A stretch of 64,000 bases of DNA from Nitrospirillum sp034653275 (GCF_034653275.1 NZ_JAYEES010000003.1:124001-188000), one strand, 5' to 3'; positions 33,193-41,434 are shown, counted from the first letter of the stretch. A program made the numbers and translations. The notes: generated by a model from the sequence alone, not told the origin.

Positions 33193-35169
33193 TCAACGGC
33201 CCGCGGGCAGCTCGGGGCAGACCGGTTCCAGGCCCGGTTCGCCGATGGTCTGGCCCGTGGGGCCCACCGGGTCCCGGGGACCGTGCACGCCGTCGGCCAG
33301 CTGCCACACCCGCACCTGCCCGGTGCGGCCGCGCAGGCTGAACTCACCCACGTCGGTCATGGGCACGCCGCAGTCGGCGGCGGCGTCCACCGTGTCGGCG
33401 CTGGCCAGCACGATGCAGGCCGCGGCCGGGTCGGCCAGGTCGGCGCCCAGCGCCTCCAGCCGGGCGGCGGCGTTCACCGTGTCGCCCACGATGGTGTAGT
33501 TGATACGGCTGCTGGTGCCGATGTTGCCCACGACCACCGGGCCGGAATGGATCCCGACGCGCAGGCGGATGGCGGGCCGGCCCTGGGCCACCGCCTCGTC
33601 ATAGCTCTGGCGGATACAGCGGTTGATGGCGGCGGCGGCGCGCAAGGCGCGGGCGGCATGGTCCGCCTGTTCATCCGGGGCGCCCCAGAAGGCCATCACG
33701 GCGTCGCCGATGAACTTGTCCACCGTGCCGCCTTCCGCCTCGATGCAGGCGGACAGCAGCGTGAAATGCTCGTTCAGCAGCGATGCGGTCTGCGCCGGGG
33801 TCATGTTCTGGGCCAGGGTGCTGAAGCCCTTGATGTCGGTGAACATGACGGTGACGTCGCGCTCCTCCGACAAGATCGAGCCGGCATGGTCGCCGCGGCG
33901 GATGAGGCGCAGCACCAGGGCCTTGGGCACGTAGGACTCGAACCAGCGCAGGCCGGTCAGCATGGTGTTGAAGGCGGCGGCCGCGTCCGACAGTTCGCGC
34001 AGGCGGCTGTCGGGCAGGTAGGGCACGGCGTGGAAGTCCAGGTCGCGCAGCGACGACGCCGCATGCGACAGGCCCCGGATCTGCCGGCTGATGGTCTTGC
34101 CCAGGATCAGGCTGAGGGCGACCGACACCAGCAGGATGGCCACGCCACCCAGACCGAACCAGCGCACGCGGCGGATTTCCTGGTCCACCTCGCGCTGCGG
34201 CAGGGCCATGACCAGGGTCCAGTTCTGGGCGCCGTAGCCGCTGAGGTCCCGCAGGAGATAGACATAGTCGACGTCGCCGACGCTGGCCTGGCGAAAATCC
34301 AGGTCGCGCAGCTTGCCACCCATGCCGTCGCGGGCCACCACGCGGCCGGGGGGCTGGCGCTGCCAGATGCCGGCGGCGACGGGATCGCCCAGGTCCGACA
34401 GCGTGGGCAGGGGCGGGTTGCGGCCGGCCAGGTTGAAGGTGCGGCCGATCAGGGCCGGGTGGGCCAGCACGTGGTCGGCGTCGAACAGGATGAAGGCGGT
34501 GACGCCCTGGCTGCTGTCCAGTTCGCCCAGGAAGCCCGACAGGTCGGCGAAGCTGACGCCCACCAGCACGGCGCCCAGGAACTTGCCGCTTTTGGACCGC
34601 ACCGGTGCGCGCACGGTGAGGAAGCTGGTGCCCTCCTCCTCCGACCACACGGGGTCCACCCAGCGGGCGACGGGCGCCGCCTTCATCTCCTGCATCAGGA
34701 AATCGCTGTTGGGCGGCGGCGGCATGGTGATGACTTCGGCGTCGTTGGGCCCCGTGCGGCGCGCCACGGTCCAATGGCTGTCGGCGGACAGGAAGCTGAC
34801 CGCGGTGATCTGGGGCGAGGCCGCCAGGGCCGAGCGCAGGTTCTGGCCCAGCCGCGTCTCATCGCTGGTGTCGATCTCCCCCCGCTGGATGGACGCCACC
34901 AGGAATTCCGCTTGGTATTGCGCCGGGTCCAGCTGGGCGCGCACCCGCACCGTCATCCCGTCCATGGCCAGGATGACCTTGTCGGTCAGCAGCGCCGCGG
35001 TGTTGCGGGTGGAGGTGCTGAAGCCCAGGATCAGAACGCTGGCCACCGCCACCAGGACCAGCGTGCCGAAACCCAGCAGCAGCGCGGTGGCGATGGAGAC
35101 GCGCACGGCGGACCGCCGGATGGGACATGCCCCCGCCGGGCTTTCCAGGGCCTGTGTCGTTTCGCTCAT
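33193..35169 (-). CDS. Membrane adenylate/guanylate cyclase with Cache-HAMP sensor
   Basis: A class III nucleotide cyclase of 658 residues. TM1 (about 22-46) precedes a long periplasmic double-Cache region (50-325) with VRAPVRSKSGKFLGAVLVGVSF. TM2 (about 335-356) follows, then a HAMP segment and a catalytic domain with VTVMFTDIKGFSTLAQ, KFIGDAVMAFWGAP, LRVGIHSGPVVVGNIG and YTIVGDTVNAAARLE. The metal-binding aspartates are present; whether ATP or GTP is used cannot be told. The Cache domain suggests sensing of a small extracytoplasmic ligand. Two palindromic TTGC/GCAA dyads lie 94-145 bp upstream. It ends 167 bp upstream of fecI. Confidence 0.92.
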   Translation of the reverse strand: MSETTQALESPAGACPIRRSAVRVSIATALLLGFGTLVLVAVASVLILGFSTSTRNTAALLTDKVILAMDGMTVRVRAQLDPAQYQAEFLVASIQRGEIDTSDETRLGQNLRSALAASPQITAVSFLSADSHWTVARRTGPNDAEVITMPPPPNSDFLMQEMKAAPVARWVDPVWSEEEGTSFLTVRAPVRSKSGKFLGAVLVGVSFADLSGFLGELDSSQGVTAFILFDADHVLAHPALIGRTFNLAGRNPPLPTLSDLGDPVAAGIWQRQPPGRVVARDGMGGKLRDLDFRQASVGDVDYVYLLRDLSGYGAQNWTLVMALPQREVDQEIRRVRWFGLGGVAILLVSVALSLILGKTISRQIRGLSHAASSLRDLDFHAVPYLPDSRLRELSDAAAAFNTMLTGLRWFESYVPKALVLRLIRRGDHAGSILSEERDVTVMFTDIKGFSTLAQNMTPAQTASLLNEHFTLLSACIEAEGGTVDKFIGDAVMAFWGAPDEQADHAARALRAAAAINRCIRQSYDEAVAQGRPAIRLRVGIHSGPVVVGNIGTSSRINYTIVGDTVNAAARLEALGADLADPAAACIVLASADTVDAAADCGVPMTDVGEFSLRGRTGQVRVWQLADGVHGPRDPVGPTGQTIGEPGLEPVCPELPAGR

Positions 35170-35262
35170 GGCCGCACGGTAGCCGTCGGGCGGGCCGACG
35201 GCAACTGCGGCAAGCGGGCAGGCCCCTTGCGACTGGTATGGGCCTAATTCCATCTTAGCATA

Positions 35263-35275
35263 TTGCATAGTGCAA
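35263..35275. promoter_or_regulatory. TTGCA-N3-TGCAA palindrome, site 1
   Basis: TTGCATAGTGCAA is a perfect arm palindrome embedded in CATATTGCAT. With site 2 it forms a pair whose centres are 38 bp apart, upstream of both the cyclase start (-) and the sigma-54-like promoter (+). Confidence 0.55.
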
Positions 35276-35299
35276 ACAGCGCGCTGTGATCTGGCGCAT

Positions 35300-35314
35300 A
35301 TTGCATTACGCAAT
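35300..35314. promoter_or_regulatory. ATTGC-N5-GCAAT palindrome, site 2
   Basis: ATTGCATTACGCAAT shares the CATATTGCAT left half with site 1 and is itself a palindrome. It lies 120-134 bp before the -24/-12 element at 35434, in the usual range for enhancer-binding sites of sigma-54 activators; alternatively it controls the cyclase gene. Confidence 0.55.
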
Positions 35315-35433
35315 ACATAATGCATCGATTGGCGGATGCTGTACCCACAACCGGTCCGCACCAGACCTGACGCCGGTTGGGAAAATGGCCGGAAAAAGCC
35401 AATAAATAGTTAACGCGACAAGCCGCCGCATCC

Positions 35434-35450
35434 TGGCCCACCCTTTGCAT
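35434..35450 (+). promoter_or_regulatory. Sigma-54-type -24/-12 promoter element
   Basis: TGGCCC-ACCCT-TTGCAT fits the RpoN consensus TGGCAC-N5-TTGCW with one mismatch and exact GG-N10-GC spacing. It would start a transcript near 35460 that runs into the terminator at 35659-35697. No protein-coding gene lies between them. Confidence 0.5.
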
Positions 35451-35459
35451 AGGTTGGCA

Positions 35460-35697
35460 TGTCTAGCAGAACAACCCAGTAAGGGACCCGCAGACGATGG
35501 AACCGACGGAATTTGCCCCTTCAGCGTTTTTGGCTTCGCGTCCCTGACAGTCCGGGGTCGAGGCGACCCTGGAGGAAAGGCAGGAACACCTGACGCCCCA
35601 TCACCGGCATACGCGGCCGTGCCATCAATCGGTTCTGGCAGAACGCGTAAACTATCCAACGGCGCGGATCCAGGTGGTCCGCGCCGTCTCTTTTCTT
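35460..35697 (+). ncRNA. Probable structured intergenic RNA
   Basis: About 240 bases between a -24/-12 element and a U-tailed terminator, with no credible long reading frame. The central part folds well. GCGTC (35537-35541) pairs with GACGC near 35592-35596, CCTG with CAGG, and an inner 9-bp hairpin forms around GGGTCG-AGG-CGACCC. Flanking bases GAACCGA (35500-35506) pair with TCGGTTC (35629-35635) across two roughly 30-base unpaired strands, the 3' one with a small GGCA/TGCC hairpin. A long interrupted helix with a central bubble recalls 6S RNA, but I cannot confirm that family. A 16-codon frame (35497-35547) is present but weak. Confidence 0.45.
35659..35697 (+). terminator. Rho-independent terminator of the intergenic RNA
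   Basis: ACGGCGCGGA (35659-35668) and TCCGCGCCGT (35678-35687) form a perfect 10-bp stem, followed by CTCTTTTCTT. The only + strand transcript it can end is the intergenic one, since the cyclase upstream reads the other way. Confidence 0.85.
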
Positions 35698-35751
35698 CGC
35701 ATCCCCCGTGCCGTATCGTCATCGCGCCCTGGTTGCCGGAAGCCCATCGCG

Positions 35752-36726
35752 ATGCACGCTTGGCGACTCGCCCTGTTGCCACTGCTGATCCTGACGGCGG
35801 CCCTCCAGCCGGCCGAGGCCCGGACGCATGGCGCGCACCACAAGCCGCACAAGGAACACGCCGCGAAGGGGACCCACGGCCTTGTCCGCGCCGGCAGCGG
35901 CGTGGTCATCGGCGTGCTCAGCGGCGACACCGTCACCCTGCGCGATGGCCGGGTGGTGCGCCTGGCGGGCATCCTGGCGCCCAAAACGGGGGTGTCCAAG
36001 GCCCCCCGCACCGCCCACGTTGAGGGTTCCCAGGACGAGATCGCCGGCCGCGCCGCCTGGCCCCTGGCGGAAGAATCGCGGCATGCGCTGGAAGCGCTGG
36101 TGCTGAACCGCACGGTCAGCCTGATGCTGGGTGGGGTGGACCATGACCGCTACGGCCGCGTCCTGGCCCACCTGATGGTGCGCGACGGGCGCCGCCTGGT
36201 GTGGGTGCAGGACGCCCTGCTGCGCCGGGGGTGGGTGGAATTGGCGCCCCATCCCGACGCGCCCAAGGGTCTGGCCGCCCTGCGCCGCGCGGAGGATCAC
36301 GCCCGCGACGGCCAGCTGGGCCTGTGGGCCGACGGCTTCTACGCCGTGCGCGACCCCGACACGGTCTTCCGGGCCCAGGGCCGCTACGCCGTCGTCACCG
36401 GCAGGGTGCTGGACGCGGCCGACGCCCGCGACCGCGTCTACCTCAACTTCGGCGCCGACCGGCGCACCGACTTCACGGTGGAGATCGACCGCCGCGACAT
36501 GGCCGCCTTCCGCGCCCGCCACCTGGACCCGCTGGACCTGAAGGACCGGGCGGTGGAAGTGCGTGGCTGGGTGGAGGAGCACAACGGCCCCATGATCCGC
36601 GTCACCAACCCCGACCAGATCATCACCACCGACGGCCGCTGGCCCCGCCGCCGCCCCATCCGGGGCAAGGGCAAGAAAGAGGACAAGGACGGGGGCGACG
36701 CGACCCCGGCGGCGTCGGATCCGTGA
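35752..36726 (+). CDS. Secreted thermonuclease-family (SNase-like) protein
   Basis: A 324-residue exported protein with a signal peptide (residues 1-23, ending AEA) and a His/Lys-rich segment (HGAHHKPHKEHAAK) before a staphylococcal-nuclease OB-fold. Visible motifs are SGDTVTLRDGRVVRLAGILAP, DRYGRVLAHLMV with the catalytic Arg context, WVQDALLRRGWVEL and LGLWAD. The second half (230-310) holds a further OB-like region (VTGRVLDAADARDRVYLNFG). The role, perhaps nucleic-acid breakdown outside the cytoplasm or simply ligand binding, is unsettled for bacterial members. The ATG at 35752 is chosen because the signal peptide begins there; in-frame upstream codons overlap the terminator. Confidence 0.87.
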   Translation: MHAWRLALLPLLILTAALQPAEARTHGAHHKPHKEHAAKGTHGLVRAGSGVVIGVLSGDTVTLRDGRVVRLAGILAPKTGVSKAPRTAHVEGSQDEIAGRAAWPLAEESRHALEALVLNRTVSLMLGGVDHDRYGRVLAHLMVRDGRRLVWVQDALLRRGWVELAPHPDAPKGLAALRRAEDHARDGQLGLWADGFYAVRDPDTVFRAQGRYAVVTGRVLDAADARDRVYLNFGADRRTDFTVEIDRRDMAAFRARHLDPLDLKDRAVEVRGWVEEHNGPMIRVTNPDQIITTDGRWPRRRPIRGKGKKEDKDGGDATPAASDP

Positions 36727-36816
36727 GCGCCGATTATTACCTGGCAGGTAGTTGAGAGCCGGACGGCTGGGCGGGATTTTGAGGGCGTCCCATCATCCGC
36801 TTTCGGAGCACATCCC

Positions 36817-37356
36817 ATGACGACCTTCCCCATCCACACCCTGGACACCGCGCCGGCCGCCGCCCAACCGGCGCTGCACGCCCTGCAATCGGCCTTCGGC
36901 TTCATTCCCAACATCGCCGGCGCCATGGCCACCTCGCCCGTGCTGATCAACAGCCTGACCGGCCTGTTCCAGCAGGTGCACGGCGGCAGCTTCAGCGAGG
37001 CGCAAATCCAGGTGCTGCTGCTGACCAACGCCGTGACCAACCGCTGCGACTGGGCCATCGCCTTCCACCGCGCGCTGGCGTTGAAGGAAGGCATCGCCCC
37101 CGCCGACGTCGCGGCCATCCGGGCGGGCGGGGTCCCCGCCTGCCCCACCGGCGGCGCCCTGTCGCGCCTGGCCCGCACCCTGATCGAGACGCGCGGGCGG
37201 CTGGATGACGCGGACAAGGACGCCTTCCTTGCCGCAGGCTTTAGCCAGGACCACCTGCTGGAGGTCATCGCCGTCGTCGCGGCCTCCACCCTCACCAACT
37301 ACAGCGGCAGCGTGACCCGCCCGCCGCTGGAACCCGCCTTCGCCGCTCACGCCTGA
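36817..37356 (+). CDS. Carboxymuconolactone decarboxylase / AhpD-like family protein
   Basis: A 179-residue protein of the AhpD/CMD fold (FGFIPNIAGAMATSPVLINSLTGL, FSEAQIQVLLLTNAVTNRCDWAIAFH-type core). AhpD enzymes use a Cys-x-x-Cys pair and a His to reduce peroxiredoxins. Here the first Cys (77) and the His (84) are present, but the second Cys is replaced by Ala (80). Classical disulfide chemistry is therefore not expected, and the protein may be a single-Cys variant with another role. A hairpin separates it from the regulator gene 60 bp downstream, with which it may form a transcription unit. Confidence 0.85.
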   Translation: MTTFPIHTLDTAPAAAQPALHALQSAFGFIPNIAGAMATSPVLINSLTGLFQQVHGGSFSEAQIQVLLLTNAVTNRCDWAIAFHRALALKEGIAPADVAAIRAGGVPACPTGGALSRLARTLIETRGRLDDADKDAFLAAGFSQDHLLEVIAVVAASTLTNYSGSVTRPPLEPAFAAHA

Positions 37357-37363
37357 ACCCAAA

Positions 37364-37391
37364 CGGGGCCTTTCCGCCGCGGAAGGCCCCG
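37364..37391 (+). other. Hairpin between the CMD-like gene and the HTH regulator gene
   Basis: CGGGGCCTTTCC (37364-37375) pairs with GGAAGGCCCCG (37381-37391), one T bulged. A T-rich stretch (CCTTTTCCTC) comes only 13 bases later, so it is a weak terminator at best. Confidence 0.45.
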
Positions 37392-37416
37392 CCCTTCAAG
37401 GCCCTTTTCCTCAAGG

Positions 37417-38244
37417 ATGCCCGTCGTGAACCAGTCCCTTGCCTCCGCCACCGCCGGCAGCCTGCTGCGACACTGGCGGGGGGCGCGCGGCAAGACGCAG
37501 CTGGACCTGTCCTTCGACGCGGGCGTGTCGCAGAAACACATCAGTTTCGTGGAGAGCGGTCGCAGCGCGCCCAGCCGGCAGATGCTGCTGGACCTGGCCC
37601 AGGCGCTGGACGTGCCCTTGCGCGACCGCAACACCCTGCTGATGGCGGCCGGCTACGCCCCCGTCTATGCCGGCGACAGCCTGGATGATCCCGGCATGGC
37701 GCCGGTGGCCAAGGCCCTGGGCCGCATGCTGCGCCAGCAGGAACCCTTCCCCGCCCTGGTCATGGACCGGCGCTGGACCGTGCAACTGACCAATGAGGCG
37801 GCGCCGCGCTTCTTCAGTTGTTTTATCGACCTGGCGGCCTGGCCCAAGCCGCGCAACCTGCTGCACCTGATGTTCGATCCGGCCGGCCTGCGCCCCCACC
37901 TCGCCAACTGGGAGGAGGCCGCCCCCAGCCTGATCGCCCGCGTCCATCGCGAGGCGCTGGGCCAGGTGGTGGACGCCGGCACCCGCGCCCTGCTGGGGCA
38001 GCTCATGCGTTACCCGGGGGTGGATCCGGCCTGGCGGACGCCCCTGCCGGGCGGCGACCTGCCGTTGATCCCGCTGACATTCACCAAGGGCGGGACCACG
38101 TTGCGCTACTTCTCGATGGTCACGACGGTGGGCACGCCGCAGACGGTGGCGGCGCAGGAGTTGCGCCTGGAATGCCTGTTCCCGGCGGACGAGGCGACGG
38201 AGGATGCCCACGACGCCTTCGTCGTGGCCCACGCCCGCGATTAA
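37417..38244 (+). CDS. HTH transcriptional regulator with MmyB-like ligand domain
   Basis: A 275-residue cytoplasmic regulator. An XRE-type helix-turn-helix (residues 13-70: LLRHWRGARGKTQLDLSFDAGVSQKHISFVE) is followed by an MmyB-like ligand-binding domain (100-265: PFPALVMDRRWTVQLTNEAA, PRNLLHLMFDPAGLRPHL). In actinobacteria this domain binds a fatty-acid-like ligand; the ligand here is unknown. It probably controls neighbouring genes such as the CMD-like protein. ATG at 37417 or GTG at 37426 are possible starts, with AAGG just upstream. Its stop overlaps the stop of the convergent haemoglobin gene by four bases. Confidence 0.88.
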   Translation: MPVVNQSLASATAGSLLRHWRGARGKTQLDLSFDAGVSQKHISFVESGRSAPSRQMLLDLAQALDVPLRDRNTLLMAAGYAPVYAGDSLDDPGMAPVAKALGRMLRQQEPFPALVMDRRWTVQLTNEAAPRFFSCFIDLAAWPKPRNLLHLMFDPAGLRPHLANWEEAAPSLIARVHREALGQVVDAGTRALLGQLMRYPGVDPAWRTPLPGGDLPLIPLTFTKGGTTLRYFSMVTTVGTPQTVAAQELRLECLFPADEATEDAHDAFVVAHARD

Positions 38245-38651
38245 CGGAGGAAGGCGCCAGCGTCCTCACCGCGCGCCACCGCCAGGCCCATCTGCAGGCC
38301 GCGGCCGATGCGGGCGCTGACCTCGGCCAGGCGGTCCGCCGCCGCCGCCGTGAACAGGCCCTGGGCCGTCTCCTGGAACAGGGCCAGCCAGCGGCGGAAG
38401 TGGTCCGGCCCAATCATGGGCAGGGCGGCATGCACCACCATGGGCCGGCCCTCGTAACGGCCGGTGGACAATAGGACGGAGGACCAGAAATCCACGATGC
38501 GCGCGCGGTGGCGGTCCCATGCCCCCTCGGTGGTGCCGAGGGCGCCCTCGAAGACCGGCCCCAGCAGCGCGTCCTGGCGCGCCCGGTCGTAGAAGACCCG
38601 CACCAGGACGGCCAGCGACTCCTCTGTGAAGGCGGCGAATGGTTGTGACAT
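38241..38651 (-). CDS. Group III truncated haemoglobin
   Basis: A 136-residue 2-over-2 globin. It has FAAFTEESLAVLVRVFYDRAR at the N-terminus, WDRHRARIVDFWSSVLL and HAALPMIGPDHFRRWLALFQ, which place it in the trHb3/Ctb group. His48 and His74 fall at positions comparable to the E7 and F8 histidines of Campylobacter Ctb (inference from motif spacing). Such proteins bind oxygen or NO and are linked to nitrosative stress or microaerobic growth. No FNR box is visible upstream. Convergent with the MmyB-like regulator. Confidence 0.9.
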   Translation of the reverse strand: MSQPFAAFTEESLAVLVRVFYDRARQDALLGPVFEGALGTTEGAWDRHRARIVDFWSSVLLSTGRYEGRPMVVHAALPMIGPDHFRRWLALFQETAQGLFTAAAADRLAEVSARIGRGLQMGLAVARGEDAGAFLR

Positions 38652-38772
38652 CGCTGTAAAAACTCCCGCGAAACAGGCTGGGCGGAACCGGCCGGGCTTG
38701 GTTGGGTTTGCGCTGGGGGCCGGCCTTGGCCTACACTTCGGCCCTTATTCGAGCAAACTGGTGTACCGACCC

Positions 38773-39720
38773 ATGGCGCGCGGCGATCTCTTCCCACCCC
38801 TGGAACCCTACCGGACGGGCACGCTGGCCGTCAGCGGCCTGCATACCATCTATTGGGAGGAAGCCGGCAACCCCGACGGCGCGCCCGTGGTCTTCCTGCA
38901 TGGCGGCCCCGGCGCCGGCGCCTCGCCCACGCACCGCCGCTTCTTCGATCCCCGCCATTACCGCATCGTCATCCTGGACCAGCGCGGCGCCGGCCGGTCC
39001 ACCCCGCTGGGCGAAATCCGCGAGAACGGCATTCCCGATCTCATTTCGGATCTGGAACAACTGCGGGCGGTGCTGGAGATCGACCGCTGGCTGGTGTTCG
39101 GCGGCTCGTGGGGCTCCACCCTGGCGCTGGCCTACGCCCAGGCCCATCCGGAGCGGGTGAAGGGTCTGGTCCTGCGCGGCATCTTCCTGATGCGCCAGCA
39201 GGAGATCGACTGGTTCCTCTACGACATGCGCACCTTCTTCCCCGAGGCCTGGTCCACCTTCGTGGCCCACATCCCGGTGAATGAGCGTGGCGACCTGCTG
39301 GAAGCGTACTACCGCCGCCTGACCTCCGCCGATCCGCAGACCCGCATGGCCGCCGCCCGGGTGTGGAGCGTGTACGAGGGCGCCTGTTCCACCCTGCTGC
39401 CCAGCCCGGAACTGGTGTCGGCGTCGGGCGAGGACAACCACGCCCTGGGCCTGGCGCGCATGGAGGCGCACTACTTCCGCAACAACAAGCTGTCGCCGGA
39501 AGCGGCCCTGCTGGAGAACATCGACCGCATCCGGCACATCCCGGCCATCATCGTCCAGGGCCGCTACGACGTGGTCTGCCCCATCCGCACGGCGGATGAG
39601 CTGCACCGCGCCTGGCCCGAGGCCGACTACATCATCGTGCCGGACGCCGGCCACAGCGCCATGGAACCGGGCATCCGCTCGGCCCTGGTGCAGGCGACGG
39701 AGCGGTTCAAGACCCTCTGA
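38773..39720 (+). CDS. pip: Proline iminopeptidase
   Basis: An alpha/beta-hydrolase of 315 residues that removes N-terminal proline from peptides in the cytoplasm. It has the oxyanion motif LHGGPGAGASP, the LDQRGAGRSTP strand typical of the family, the nucleophile Ser112 in FGGSWGSTLALAYA, and acid and His residues in VQGRYDVVCP and DAGHSAMEPG. Length is normal for the short Pip type. The ATG at 38773 is chosen from the family start (FPPLEPYRTG); an in-frame GTG at 38761 is an alternative. Confidence 0.93.
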   Translation: MARGDLFPPLEPYRTGTLAVSGLHTIYWEEAGNPDGAPVVFLHGGPGAGASPTHRRFFDPRHYRIVILDQRGAGRSTPLGEIRENGIPDLISDLEQLRAVLEIDRWLVFGGSWGSTLALAYAQAHPERVKGLVLRGIFLMRQQEIDWFLYDMRTFFPEAWSTFVAHIPVNERGDLLEAYYRRLTSADPQTRMAAARVWSVYEGACSTLLPSPELVSASGEDNHALGLARMEAHYFRNNKLSPEAALLENIDRIRHIPAIIVQGRYDVVCPIRTADELHRAWPEADYIIVPDAGHSAMEPGIRSALVQATERFKTL

Positions 39721-39741
39721 CAGCCCTGGGGCGCCCGCGGT

Positions 39742-39969
39742 CTAGAAATCGCTGCAGCGGCCCTTGCGTTCCCAGTCGCCGTAGCGGGTGGGTTCGGGGC
39801 CGGTGGGGCCGCCGATTTCGCGCACGGCCGGCTGGTCCGCCGCCGGGGCCTTGGCGGGCTCGGGCTTCGTCTCAAGCATGGCCGGGGTGGTGGGCGCCAC
39901 GTGCGTCTTGAACACGGGGGCCTTGGTTTCGGGCAGAGGGGGCTCGGGCAGGGGGGGCAGCTTGCTCAT
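39742..39969 (-). CDS. DUF1674 protein, SDHAF4-like
   Basis: A 75-residue protein with a Pro/Lys-rich, variable N-terminus and the conserved DUF1674 C-terminus EIGGPTGPEPTRYGDWERKG followed by RCSDF. This is the bacterial counterpart of SDHAF4/Sdh8, the assembly factor that binds flavinylated SdhA and promotes succinate dehydrogenase assembly. The function is inferred from the mitochondrial proteins. Divergent from rsmB, a usual alphaproteobacterial neighbour, and convergent with pip. Confidence 0.9.
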   Translation of the reverse strand: MSKLPPLPEPPLPETKAPVFKTHVAPTTPAMLETKPEPAKAPAADQPAVREIGGPTGPEPTRYGDWERKGRCSDF

Positions 39970-40117
39970 GGGGCTATAATTGGTCCCGCCGCCCGCCGCC
40001 GCCAAGGGCTTTTGCCGGAGGACCGCCTTTCCCGCCCGAATCCATGCCGGAAACGGGGGGCGGGTGGCCGAAAGGGGCCGGTGACAGCGGGCCCGTTCCG
40101 GGGTACACCCCGCCCCC

Positions 40118-41434
40118 ATGAATACCGAAACGCTGGCCGCCCGCCGGGTGGTCCTGGATCTCTTGGAAAGCGTGCTGCGCCGCCGCGTGCCGCTGGATGA
40201 CGCGTTGGACCAGCACCGGGGCCTGCCCGGCCTGGAGCCGCGCGACCGCGCCTTCGTCCGCCTGCTGACCGCCACCGTCATCCGTCGCCTGGGCCAGATC
40301 GACGCCGTGGTCATGGCGCTGCTGGCCCGCCCGGACCTGCCCAAGGCCGGCGTGCTGGACATCCTGCGCGTCTCCGCCGCCCAGCTGCTGTTCCTGGGCA
40401 CCCCCGCCCACGCCGCCGTGGACACCGGCGTGGAACTGGCCGTGGCCAAGGGCCTGGCCGGCATGAAGGGCCTGATCAACGCCGTGCTGCGCCGCCTGGC
40501 GCGCGAGGGCGCCGACCTGCTGGCCGCGCAGGACGCCGGCCGCCTGAACACGCCCGACTGGCTGTGGCTGGCCTGGCGCCAGCACTACGGCACCGGCCAC
40601 ACCCGCGCCATCGTCGACGCCCACCTGGTCGAGGCGCCGCTGGACATCACGGTGAAGGGCGACCCGCACGCCTGGGCGGAACGGCTGGAGGCGACCGTGC
40701 TGCCCACCGGCACCCTGCGCCGCGCCGCCGGCGGATCGGTCACGGAGCTGCCGGGCTTCACCGAGGGCGCCTGGTGGGTGCAGGACGCCGCCGCCGCCCT
40801 GCCCGCCCGCCTGCTCGGCGACGTCGCCGGCCTGACCGTCATCGACCTGTGCGCCGCCCCGGGCGGCAAGACCGCCCAGCTGGCCGCCGCCGGCGCCAAG
40901 GTGACGGCGGTCGACCGCTCCGCCCCCCGGCTGGACCGGCTGTCGCGCAACATGGAACGCCTGGGCCTGTCGGTCGCCACGGCGGTGGCCGACGCCACCA
41001 AGTGGCTGCCGGACGAACCGGTCGACGCCGTGCTGCTGGATGCGCCGTGCAGCGCCACCGGCACCATCCGCCGCCACCCTGACGTGGCGCGGCTGAAGAC
41101 GCCGGAAGACGTGGGCCGCCTGTCGGGCGTGCAGCGCCGCCTGCTGGACCGCGCCATCGACATGGTGAAGCCCGGTGGCCTGGTGGTCTACTGCACCTGC
41201 TCCCTGCAGCCGGAGGAAGGCGAGGAGCAGTTGTCCAAGCTGCTGTCGCGCCGTCTGGACGTGATGGTGGAACCCGTCATCCCGGTGGATTTGGCCTATG
41301 GTGCGGACGCCGACGCCACGGCGCTGGCCCCCCTGGTGACCGACAGCGGCGACGTGCGCACCACGCCCGGCCACTGGGCCGAGCTGGGCGGCCTCGACGG
41401 ATTCTTCATGACCCGCCTGCGCCGCACCGCCTAG
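40118..41434 (+). CDS. rsmB: RsmB/NOP-family RNA (cytosine-5) methyltransferase
   Basis: Methylates a cytosine of 16S rRNA (C967 in E. coli RsmB). The 438-residue protein has an N-terminal NusB-like RNA-binding domain (residues 5-135) and a Rossmann methyltransferase domain. The SAM-binding motif is VIDLCAAPGGKTAQLAAAGA, the DAPCSATGTIRRHPD motif holds the release Cys, and VVYCTCSLQPEEGEEQ the catalytic Cys. The exact target base is inferred from the family. It starts 148 bp from the divergent DUF1674 gene and leads a run with rpe, a heparinase-like gene and purH. Confidence 0.92.
   Translation: MNTETLAARRVVLDLLESVLRRRVPLDDALDQHRGLPGLEPRDRAFVRLLTATVIRRLGQIDAVVMALLARPDLPKAGVLDILRVSAAQLLFLGTPAHAAVDTGVELAVAKGLAGMKGLINAVLRRLAREGADLLAAQDAGRLNTPDWLWLAWRQHYGTGHTRAIVDAHLVEAPLDITVKGDPHAWAERLEATVLPTGTLRRAAGGSVTELPGFTEGAWWVQDAAAALPARLLGDVAGLTVIDLCAAPGGKTAQLAAAGAKVTAVDRSAPRLDRLSRNMERLGLSVATAVADATKWLPDEPVDAVLLDAPCSATGTIRRHPDVARLKTPEDVGRLSGVQRRLLDRAIDMVKPGGLVVYCTCSLQPEEGEEQLSKLLSRRLDVMVEPVIPVDLAYGADADATALAPLVTDSGDVRTTPGHWAELGGLDGFFMTRLRRTA

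Noticed and set aside
35497..35547. A 16-residue open frame inside the intergenic RNA, starting MEPTEF
   Set aside because: AAGGGA is ten bases from the ATG, the peptide matches no known leader or small-protein type, and its end lies inside the main hairpin. It is kept only as a remark on the RNA.
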